A stretch of 64,000 nucleotides of DNA, from the NCBI GenBank assembly GCA_947474365.1, contig CANJIU010000006.1, positions 1-64,000 on the forward strand, read 5' to 3'. The DNA comes from Opitutia bacterium (GTDB lineage: Bacteria; Verrucomicrobiota; Verrucomicrobiia; Opitutales; Opitutaceae). The notes below the pieces were generated by a model, which made no database searches, was not told where the DNA came from, and was given only the letters and a program-made list of their open reading frames with translations. This document shows, piece by piece, positions 25,747-33,108 of this stretch; within the stretch, counting starts at the first letter, position 1; each line of letters opens with the position of its first letter. The position numbers were made by a program, and so were the translations under genes.

Positions 25747-27645
25747 TCAGTTGATCTGGATCGCCTTGCGGAGCCGGTCGAAATCGCCGCCGGCGAGCTT
25801 GAAGAGGGTCGAGTGACGGGCGGGCAGCGTGATGGTTACCTTGCCGGCCGCAGTTTCTGTCACAGCGGCGCCGGACATCTTGCTGAACGCCTTGAGATCC
25901 TCCGCCATCATGCCCGTCACGATCCACTTTTTTTCGGCGTCCGTCCAATTGAAGATTCCGAGATAAACATCACCCTTCGCTTGGGTCAGAATGGACGAGG
26001 AAACGTCCTCGTCGTCGCGCGCGTGTGCCCAGAAATCGAGCGGCACATAGCGCTCTGCGGTCGGGGAGTCTGCGGCGAAGCGGAAAAGCGCGCGGCGCTC
26101 CTCACGCAGCGTGGGCAGGTTATCACTGTTCAACCGCGGCCCTCCGCAGAGTGCGACAAAGTGGGTCCACATCTCGGCCTCGTTCCGCGTCATGTCTTTG
26201 CCGTCCTTGTTGGCGGCCTTCACGAGCGTGTCGTCTTGATCCTCCCTGGCGCGGACCACGTGGTAGTCGGCGTCGGTGTGGACGACCTTGCCGTGGAGAT
26301 AGAAGTTACCCGAGTTATCGACTGCGCACTTCTTGAACTGTTTGAACTCGGGATTGATGTCCGCACCGGAGCGCAGCCCATCCACGTGGCCGAACGTCGG
26401 TCCGAACACGGCCGAGCAGCCGACAAAGAAAGCATCAGCGCCCATGCCTCGGCGCATGGCCGCCAAGGCGAGATGAAATCGCTCGACGCTCGTGAGCCCG
26501 CGGTTGTGCGGCACAATCACGGTGTCCTTGCCGACCGCGGTGTGGATGAATTCGTTGATGCCGAAGCGGAGGAAATCGACCTTGAAGTAATCGTAACCCC
26601 AGTTGCGGCGGATGTTCGCCATGACGTCGGTGAAATAGGCGGCGGTCGCCGGATTCGAGAAATCGAAGAACGTGTAGTCGAGATTGTCACCCACCTTGAC
26701 TGATGACTCCACCAGCATGTTGCCCTTTTCGTCGCGCAGGAAAAAGTCCGGGTGCTCCTTCGCCACTTGCGCCTTCGCGTCGCCGCGCATCCCGTCGAGA
26801 TGAATGCCCGCGATCAGCTGCTTCTGTCGGATAAGCTGGCCGAGGCGTTTCATCCCTTCGGGCTGCAGATTGGCACGCACAAGGGTGTAATCGCCGCGTT
26901 GCGGCCACCAGCCGCCGTCGATCTGCAGGAAGTCCGCTTGCGGATAAATCTCGAGGAGTTTGTCCATATTCGCGACCACCTGGTCGTGGGTCCAGTTGCG
27001 CCCGAAATAATCCCAGGTCGCCCAGCCGATGTAGGGTTTGGGCGCGTTGAGCCGAATCCGATTTTCGCGAGCAATCTCGTCGGCATACGCAAACAGGAGA
27101 TCCTGCCAGTCCGAACCGGAAGTCAGCCAAACCGTTTCCAACGCTGCGATCTCACCTGCTCGCAATAAACGTCCCTCGCCTTCGCCTTTCACGATCACTC
27201 GGCCGGCCATATAGCTCAGCTTGGCATTGAATGTCCGCCAGGTCGTGAACGCTGCGAGCGAGTATCCTCCCGCGCTCTTGGAGAGGAGGTAGCTCCCGGT
27301 TGACACCTTTTCGGCGGCCGCTGGCAACCAGACCCGCGCCTCGCTGCGTCCCATGTCCCAGCCGCCCGTGGAAAGTCGATCGTCCGGCGCGGACAGCCTC
27401 ACCCAGGGGAATTCCACGGTCCAGTCGGAAAGGCTGAGGTCTGCGCCAGAGGTATTGGTGAGGCGGATCGTGAGCCGCTGAGCGCCGCGCTCAGCCGCGG
27501 TGACTCGGACCTCCTGACGGATCGTCGCCAGCGCGGGTTGTCGGCTGACCTTAACCCTGACTTCAGCCTCCTGCAGGCCGGCGCTGAGCCGGACGCAAAC
27601 AAGCAAGCTGACAACGAAGTAACCGAGACTAATACGGAGTGACAT
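25747..27645 (-). CDS. GH36-like alpha-galactosidase, secreted (second)
   Basis: A 632-residue protein. The ATG at 27645 begins a signal peptide (LGYFVVSLLVCVRLSAG). After an N-terminal beta-sandwich, the TIM barrel begins at YIGWATWDYFGRNW (about residue 205). It contains FLQIDGGWWPQ, the nucleophile candidate D357 in YFKVDFLRFG, and the acid/base candidate D429 in RSGADINPE. A C-terminal sandwich ends the protein. It is the first gene of the operon that continues with a GH42-like gene and a sulfatase. A copy of the shared operator lies about 215-247 bp upstream. Activity on alpha-galactosides is the family expectation, not proven. Confidence 0.82.
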   Translation of the reverse strand: MSLRISLGYFVVSLLVCVRLSAGLQEAEVRVKVSRQPALATIRQEVRVTAAERGAQRLTIRLTNTSGADLSLSDWTVEFPWVRLSAPDDRLSTGGWDMGRSEARVWLPAAAEKVSTGSYLLSKSAGGYSLAAFTTWRTFNAKLSYMAGRVIVKGEGEGRLLRAGEIAALETVWLTSGSDWQDLLFAYADEIARENRIRLNAPKPYIGWATWDYFGRNWTHDQVVANMDKLLEIYPQADFLQIDGGWWPQRGDYTLVRANLQPEGMKRLGQLIRQKQLIAGIHLDGMRGDAKAQVAKEHPDFFLRDEKGNMLVESSVKVGDNLDYTFFDFSNPATAAYFTDVMANIRRNWGYDYFKVDFLRFGINEFIHTAVGKDTVIVPHNRGLTSVERFHLALAAMRRGMGADAFFVGCSAVFGPTFGHVDGLRSGADINPEFKQFKKCAVDNSGNFYLHGKVVHTDADYHVVRAREDQDDTLVKAANKDGKDMTRNEAEMWTHFVALCGGPRLNSDNLPTLREERRALFRFAADSPTAERYVPLDFWAHARDDEDVSSSILTQAKGDVYLGIFNWTDAEKKWIVTGMMAEDLKAFSKMSGAAVTETAAGKVTITLPARHSTLFKLAGGDFDRLRKAIQIN

Positions 27646-27859
27646 AAGTGATGGCTGGTTATGGAGAGAGAACGACTGCTGCAGTTTCCGCGAAAAACTG
27701 TTTCGCAGGTGACGTGCGCCCCTGATCCGCGACGGGCAGGGTAGGGACAGCGTTTGAGGGAGCCTGGACATGGGAGGCAAATGGAAGGGTAACCAAGAGA
27801 TCACGTTTGGCCCAGCGTTTCTGACCACAGCCATATTACTTCAGCCGAATGCAGACAGG

Positions 27860-27892
27860 CATGGACATTTTGCCGCTGCTGCTGGACTTTTT
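27860..27892 (-). promoter_or_regulatory. Putative AraC-type operator C with promoter, for the GH36-like operon
   Basis: On the minus strand: AAAAAGTCCAG (27892-27882), 15 bp, GTCCATG (27866-27860). A possible -10 box TAATAT (27838-27833) follows 21 bp later. Spacing and half-sites match sites A and B exactly, although the flanking and spacer bases differ, so this is not simply a duplicated promoter. It would leave a leader of about 180 nt before the ATG at 27645. A transposase remnant begins about 50 bp away on the other side. Confidence 0.6.
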
Positions 27893-27940
27893 CCGCGATT
27901 TGCGGAATTCGCGTGCGATGAGTCTCGGCGAGGTTGACCG

Positions 27941-28394
27941 ATGAGTTCGGAGCAGCTGATTGCCGTGCTCCAACCATCAGCCGCGTGGGCACGGCAGCAA
28001 ATCGTCAACGCCTTCCCTTTCCAAACGCCGTCCAAAATACCTGCTGAGCAATCGCGATGGCATCTACGCTGCAGAGTTCGCCAAACGTGTAATGGCCCTT
28101 GGGATCGAGGAGAAGCCAATTGCTCCGCGCGCTCCGGGGCAAAATCCTTGCGGAGAAAGACTGATTGGGATCATCCGCCGCGAATGCTTGGATGGCGTGA
28201 TCATCCTCGGTGCACGACAGCTCCGGACCGTTCTTCAGGACTATTGCGATCACTACCACCTTTCTCGTCCCCATCGGTTGTTGGCGCAGGACAGCCCGGT
28301 TTCTCGGCGGATGATGACTCTTGAACATGGAACCGTAGTCGAATTCCCCCAGGTGGGCGGCCTGAAACGCATCCGCCCGGCAATCGGGGTTTAA
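27941..28394 (+). pseudogene. Integrase-core transposase remnant
   Basis: The catalytic-core end of a DDE transposase (the type seen in many IS3/IS481-like 'integrase core' proteins). The first piece, AWARQQIVNAFPFQTP, is in the frame of 27941. After a frameshift near 28030 the rest continues in another frame: PKYLLSNRDGIYAAEFAKRV, ERLIGIIRRECLDG, and DYCDHYHLSRPHR. The Asp of NRDGIY and the Glu of GERLIG are still present. The N-terminal half is missing. It marks the border between the polysaccharide region and the housekeeping genes that follow. Confidence 0.7.
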
Positions 28395-28725
28395 GGGACA
28401 AGGCCGCGTTTGATCTCCTCGAATCCCTCCCTGCTCTCACCGTGAAATGGGGTCTCTGTGCGCCCGATTTTGAGCGTCTCGTCGCAGCATTTTTGCGCCC
28501 GCGTTTGCCGGGCATGTCACCGGCCCAACCCTGACCGCCCGCAGGGCCTGGCATTTCCAGTCACAGAGTCATCAACCTCTCTCTTCTCACCTACGGATGG
28601 AATTATTGTTACCCATAACGTCACCGATTTACTACGAGGCGCGGTGGGCAGGCGGAGGGATCTCCCGCCAAATTCGGGTTGCATGTGCCAATGCCCCCCA
28701 CATCACTCGTTGCGATTTTATCTGC
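28395..28725 (+). other. Intergenic region, nothing recognised
   Basis: About 330 bp between the transposase remnant and scpB. A frame in register with scpB runs back to 28597, but the encoded residues do not look like an ScpB N-terminus. The promoter of scpB-pheA must lie here, but I cannot point to a convincing -35/-10 pair. Confidence 0.4.
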
Positions 28726-29712
28726 ATGGCATTCAATCTGAAAAAAGTGCTGAAGGCGTGGTTGCTGTCCTCAAGTCAGCCGCTCTCGGTCAAGGACATC
28801 CAAGGAGCCTTCACGCGCTTTCACGAGCAGGCCGCGGCGTTGCCCTTCGAAGCCGAAGATCCCGCCGCGGCGGTGCCGTTGACTCCCGAGGTCAGAGCCC
28901 CTCCGACGGGCGGCGAGCCTGCGTCAGGAACGGAAAGCGCCACCGCCGCGGCGGCGCCCGCGCCCTCGGTGGCGCCAGCGGACGAAGTTACCGAGGTCGC
29001 ACTTGAACCGCTTCCGAAAGACCCCGAACTTTATGCGGACGTGCCGTCGCTCGTCACCGTAACGCAGATTCGCGAGGCGATGGATGCGATCTCTGCGGAC
29101 CTGCGGCTTTCCGACGACGGGCTGCTCTTGATTGAAGGAAACACGGGGTACCGCCTTGTCACCCATCCGCGCTTCGGCCGGTGGATTCGCATCCTTCGGC
29201 AGGAACCGCCGCCGGTGAAATTGAGCCAGTCGGCGATCGAGACCCTTGCGGTCATCGCCTACCGACAGCCCGTCACGCGCGGCGAGATCGAAACCATCCG
29301 CGGTGTGTCGGCGGAAGCCGGCGTGAACAAACTGCTTGAGCGCGAGCTGGTCTATATTGTCGGCCGGGCCGATGCGCCGGGACGACCGATTCAGTATGGA
29401 ACGACGGATCAGTTTCTGGAATTTGTCGGCATCAAGTCGCTCGATGAATTGCCCGCCTCCGATGTCCTCTCCTCGCGCCAGATTGACGAATGGTTGAAGA
29501 CATCGTCGAACACTCACACGCCGACGGATACCGACATGGGCCTCGCCGACGAACAGTTGCCGCTTGAGACCCCTGCCGTCACCCCTGCTTCCGAGGCGGC
29601 CGACGCGACGCCGGAGTCCACCGCGAACGTGCCAGTCGCCGCGACCGAGGTGTCCGAGTCCCCGGTTGCACCGCCTGCCGCCCCTCCGGAAAACGAGGCC
29701 TCGCCCATCTGA
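28726..29712 (+). CDS. scpB: ScpB, chromosome segregation and condensation protein B
   Basis: A 328-residue ScpB, the winged-helix subunit of the SMC-ScpA-ScpB condensin. The core is clear: VTQIREAMDAISADL, NTGYRLVTHPRFG, then the diagnostic LSQSAIETLAVIAYRQPVTR and IRGVSAEAGVNKLLER. The ATG at 28726 is used because it starts directly with the first helix (MAFNLKKVLKAWLLS). Typical ScpB proteins have about 180-220 residues. This one has a Pro/Ala/Glu-rich insert of roughly 75 residues (about 35-110) inside the first winged helix, and an acidic Ala/Pro-rich tail after about 265. It is followed after 2 bp by pheA, so the two are cotranscribed. Confidence 0.9.
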   Translation: MAFNLKKVLKAWLLSSSQPLSVKDIQGAFTRFHEQAAALPFEAEDPAAAVPLTPEVRAPPTGGEPASGTESATAAAAPAPSVAPADEVTEVALEPLPKDPELYADVPSLVTVTQIREAMDAISADLRLSDDGLLLIEGNTGYRLVTHPRFGRWIRILRQEPPPVKLSQSAIETLAVIAYRQPVTRGEIETIRGVSAEAGVNKLLERELVYIVGRADAPGRPIQYGTTDQFLEFVGIKSLDELPASDVLSSRQIDEWLKTSSNTHTPTDTDMGLADEQLPLETPAVTPASEAADATPESTANVPVAATEVSESPVAPPAAPPENEASPI

Positions 29713-29714
29713 TC

Positions 29715-30794
29715 ATGGAACTGGAACCCATTCGCGAAAAGATCGACTCCCTCGATCATCAGTTGGTCGAGTTGCTCAATCAGCGTCTTGCGCTGGCGGC
29801 GGAGATTGGAAAGGTGAAGCGCAGCGCCGGCGGGCAGATCTACGTCGCCGAGCGGGAGGACGCCGTGTTGCGCAAGGTGTGCAAGCAGAACCAGGGGCCA
29901 ATCAAGAACGAGGCCTTGCGGGCAATTTACCGTGAAATCATGTCGGCGGCGATCGCGCTGGAAAAGCCGCTGGTCATCGCGTTTCTCGGGCCGGAAGCCA
30001 GCAACACCCATTCGGCGGCGCTGAAAAAGTTCGGCGCCAGCGTGGACTATCACGCCATGGCGACGGTGAGCGACATCTTCACGGCGGTGGAAAAGGGCGA
30101 GACCGACTACGCGGTGATCCCGATCGAGAATTCCACCGAGGGTTCCGTGCGCGAGGCACTCGACAGTTTTGTGGAGAGCGAAGTGAAGATCGTGGCGCAG
30201 ATCTATCTGGAGATCAGCCATGCCCTGATCTCGAACTCCTCGCTGGAGGACATCGAGCGCGTCTATTCCAAGGACCAGGCCCTGGCGCAATGCCGGCATT
30301 GGCTCCAACGCCACCTGCCGCACGCCCAACTGGTCGACGCCCCAAGCACGTCGCGCGCGGTGCAGCTCGCCCAGCAGGAGCCGGGCACCGCCGCGGTCGC
30401 GGGCGAACTCGCGGCCGAGCACTACGGCGTGCCGATCGTCGTGCGCAACATCCAGGACAAAGCCGACAACACGACGCGTTTTTTCATCATCGGCCGCAAG
30501 CCGTCCGGTCCGGTGGGCGGCGGCAAGGACATCACGAGTCTGCTGGTTTCCCTGGGCGATGAGGCCGCCTCGCATTCCGGCGCGCTGCTGAAGATGCTCA
30601 TGCCGCTCGCCGAGCGCGGTATTAACCTCTCCAAGATCGAATCGCGTCCGAGCAAGCGGCGCCCCTGGGACTATTATTTCTTCCTCGATGTCACGGGGCA
30701 CTACGAAGACCCCGCGATGAAGGCTGCGCTCTCGGAGCTGAAAAAGTTCTGTCCCCTCGTGAAATGGCTCGGTAGTTACCCGGCGGTGAGTTGA
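29715..30794 (+). CDS. pheA: Bifunctional chorismate mutase / prephenate dehydratase
   Basis: A 359-residue P-protein for phenylalanine synthesis (chorismate to prephenate to phenylpyruvate). Residues 1 to about 85 are an AroQ chorismate mutase (IREKIDSLDHQLVELLNQRL). About 88-270 are prephenate dehydratase, with AFLGPEASNTHSAA, VIPIENSTEGSV and the catalytic TRFFIIG motif. About 280-359 are an ACT domain with NLSKIESRPSKRRPWDY, the phenylalanine-binding ESRP motif, so feedback inhibition by Phe is expected. The length and order are standard. The start lies 2 bp after the scpB stop. Confidence 0.95.
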   Translation: MELEPIREKIDSLDHQLVELLNQRLALAAEIGKVKRSAGGQIYVAEREDAVLRKVCKQNQGPIKNEALRAIYREIMSAAIALEKPLVIAFLGPEASNTHSAALKKFGASVDYHAMATVSDIFTAVEKGETDYAVIPIENSTEGSVREALDSFVESEVKIVAQIYLEISHALISNSSLEDIERVYSKDQALAQCRHWLQRHLPHAQLVDAPSTSRAVQLAQQEPGTAAVAGELAAEHYGVPIVVRNIQDKADNTTRFFIIGRKPSGPVGGGKDITSLLVSLGDEAASHSGALLKMLMPLAERGINLSKIESRPSKRRPWDYYFFLDVTGHYEDPAMKAALSELKKFCPLVKWLGSYPAVS

Positions 30795-30857
30795 GCCGTT
30801 CTGGCCTTGCGGGCACTTGGTGCGCAACTGTCCTTGGCGCGACGTCCGTGCGGCGGC

Positions 30858-31223
30858 TCACTGTGAGCGAAGTGCATAATAGAGGCCGAGCACGCCGAGG
30901 GCAAAAACGATGAACCCCAGGGTGAAATAAAGAAAACAGCCCTTGCGCACGTCCTGCTGTACCGACGTGGGTTTGACGCGATATTTGTCCAGAATGTCGT
31001 CGGCGACCGAGCCGGTATCGGTCGGACCGGGAGTGGTCGCCATGGGCCCCATGGTTGAGGCAGCGGGTGGCGAAGACGGCTGGGCGGTGGCAGGGGGCGG
31101 TTGAGTCGCGGCCGCATTCGGCTGGGCCGCGCCGTCGGCTTCCTTGATCTCGCGTTCGAGCCAAGCCAGATGGTCCTGCAACAGCGTGCGCTGGCGGAGG
31201 AGTTCGCGGAGGCGATCAGACAT
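30858..31223 (-). CDS. Small conserved-type membrane protein of unknown function
   Basis: A 121-residue protein in three parts. The first is an N-terminal alpha-helical, charged segment (SDRLRELLRQRTLLQDHLAW), probably a coiled coil. The second is a Pro/Ala/Thr-rich linker (about 33-68). The third is a single C-terminal transmembrane helix (CFLYFTLGFIVFALGVLGLY) near residues 95-115. This layout suggests a tail-anchored inner-membrane protein. It is convergent with pheA (63 bp apart). I do not recognise a family. The 165 bp after its start, up to the xylanase stop, look empty. Confidence 0.6.
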   Translation of the reverse strand: MSDRLRELLRQRTLLQDHLAWLEREIKEADGAAQPNAAATQPPPATAQPSSPPAASTMGPMATTPGPTDTGSVADDILDKYRVKPTSVQQDVRKGCFLYFTLGFIVFALGVLGLYYALRSQ

Positions 31224-31388
31224 CGTCCCAACGGTGAGTTGCCGTCACGGCGTCGGCAAGCCCGGGAAATGCCACGCGCAACTTCCATGGGGGCAGCAGC
31301 TGGGCAGAACCGCTGCCGGAGCCCGTGACGATCTTACACGGCAGCTGGATGCTTGGGCGTCAGGATGGGACCAGCGAACAGAACCTGG

Positions 31389-32735
31389 TCAGAAAGCGAC
31401 GATCCACTCGTTGGGGGCGTCTTTTTCCACGACAAAGGTCCGCCGTTCCGTGCTGCCATCAATCTGCGCGGTGACCGGGTATTCCCCATGGAAACCGCGG
31501 AATGCCACCGAGCCGTTCGATGCGCTGAGCGTTTCGATGACGGTCTTCCAGTCGCGGTTGATGAGCTGGTCGAGCACCCGAAAGGCGGGCTTCGGCGAGA
31601 AGTCGCGGTGCACGAGGCCGGCATTCCACTTATCCTCACCCTTGGCGGCGGTGTCATCCACGACGTTCCACCAGCTGATCGCCTGAACCTGCGGATGACT
31701 GAACCAGAGACGGTAAAAGTTGCGGGTCACCGTTGCCTGGTCGCCTTCCCCGGCAGGGGTGTTGGGTAAGGTGGGAAACGTGAGTTCCGTGATGGCGAGC
31801 GGGCGGTGGAAGTGGCCGTAGCGGTCGAGGATTTTGAAAAGGTCGAGGGGCGCGAACAACTGTCCGGCCAGAAGCTGGTGCCAGGTCTTCTCGTTGAAGA
31901 CGTGCAATTGCATCCCGATTTCGTCGACGCGTTCGCCGCGGTCGATCAGTTCGCGAATCAAGCGATAGTACGGGCTGTTTTCCCCGCTGAACTTCAGCCA
32001 CGAGAAGGTGGTCGCTTCGTTGAGCATCAGGCGCGTCTGCGCGGGAAACGCCCGGGCCGCGGTCGCGAGCGCGTGGGCCACGTAGCCCGCGGGGAGGTTG
32101 CACCATTTGTCCGCGTGCAGATCGCGCTCCAGCGGTTCGTTGACGACTTCCCAACGCGGAATCGAGGTGCCGTAACGTGTGGCGATCTCCGCGATCCGGA
32201 TTTCGATACGGCGCGTCAACTCCTGAGGATCGTCTGGCCGCCACTGGGGAAACCATTGGTGCCACACCAGCGGATGGCCCTTCATCGCGATGCGGTGCTG
32301 CTGGCAGAATGCGACCACCGCGTCAGGGGGTGGCCGGCGGTAGATGACCGGGCTGTCCACGGCGAAGCGGGGTTTGCCGGGCTCTGGTTCAAGATCGGAC
32401 CAGTAGAACGGCACGGTCGCGTAATTGAACAGCTGTCGGTACGTTTCCTCGTAACGCCGGTTCTCCGCCGCGGTGGGAAATCCGCCAAGCATGAAAAGAT
32501 TGGCGCCAAACAGGAACGAGTGCCGCGTCTGCTCGATCCTCACACTCACGTTGCCCAGCGCCGCGCCGTCGCGGCGGATGCATTTTACGACGGCCTCGCT
32601 CATGCGGTGGGCGTGGATGCCTGAAACGATGCGCTGTTCCACCGCGGAATCCTGCCACAGCGCGTCGAACGACGGAGCGGCCGCCAGCGGTATTGGCAGC
32701 AGGCAGCACGCGAGGTGAGTGAGGAGTTTGTTCAT
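31389..32735 (-). CDS. GH10 endo-beta-1,4-xylanase, secreted
   Basis: A 448-residue protein with a signal peptide (LLTHLACCLLPIPLAAA) from ATG 32735. The GH10 TIM barrel covers about residues 60-400 and holds both catalytic glutamates: acid/base E200 in WEVVNEPLERD and nucleophile E317 in LAITELTFP. GHPLVWHQWFPQW (strand 3) and ISWWNVVD (strand 8) are also typical. GH10 enzymes cleave internal beta-1,4-xylosidic bonds. It is divergent from the second TonB receptor gene, which probably imports its products. None of the shared AraC-type operators is found here, so it seems to belong to a different regulon. Confidence 0.92.
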   Translation of the reverse strand: MNKLLTHLACCLLPIPLAAAPSFDALWQDSAVEQRIVSGIHAHRMSEAVVKCIRRDGAALGNVSVRIEQTRHSFLFGANLFMLGGFPTAAENRRYEETYRQLFNYATVPFYWSDLEPEPGKPRFAVDSPVIYRRPPPDAVVAFCQQHRIAMKGHPLVWHQWFPQWRPDDPQELTRRIEIRIAEIATRYGTSIPRWEVVNEPLERDLHADKWCNLPAGYVAHALATAARAFPAQTRLMLNEATTFSWLKFSGENSPYYRLIRELIDRGERVDEIGMQLHVFNEKTWHQLLAGQLFAPLDLFKILDRYGHFHRPLAITELTFPTLPNTPAGEGDQATVTRNFYRLWFSHPQVQAISWWNVVDDTAAKGEDKWNAGLVHRDFSPKPAFRVLDQLINRDWKTVIETLSASNGSVAFRGFHGEYPVTAQIDGSTERRTFVVEKDAPNEWIVAF

Positions 32736-33108
32736 GGAAATCGGGCGCCGTTCCGACGGGGTTTGCCTGTTGCGTGTAAACATTTCGCGGGAGGGCCAAC
32801 GCCACAACATCGAGCCGGGAGTCGAACTGCAGAGGGCCCCGCTCACCTTGCCTGCGAGTCGTCTTGAAATGTGCGATGGGGTCGCCGCTCTCGGCGCGGA
32901 CTGAAGCATGTCGGTTCGTCAACGAGTAGCGGGCAGCCCCCGGAAGCGTCAACGGGCATTCCCGTCATTGTCAGTACCGACAAAAGGTTACACAAATGCT
33001 CGAATCGGAAGCGAGGATCGCGGTCAATCGCGGCCACCCCTGAGGATATTGCTCTCCTTCCTTCCAAATCGTCGGAAGCATGCGCCGATTGTCCGAATTC
33101 TTTACCCT
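32736..33108. promoter_or_regulatory. Divergent promoter region between GH10 and TonB receptor genes
   Basis: 373 bp with no credible gene. Promoters for both flanking genes must lie here. I looked by eye for the AAAAAGTCCAG-N15-GTCYATG operator and found no copy. No other repeat or clear -35/-10 pair was recognised. Confidence 0.4.

Noticed and set aside
32860..32900. GTCCGC...CCATCG on the minus strand of the GH10/TonB receptor gap as a weak operator match
   Set aside because: Only a few positions agree and neither half-site is intact.
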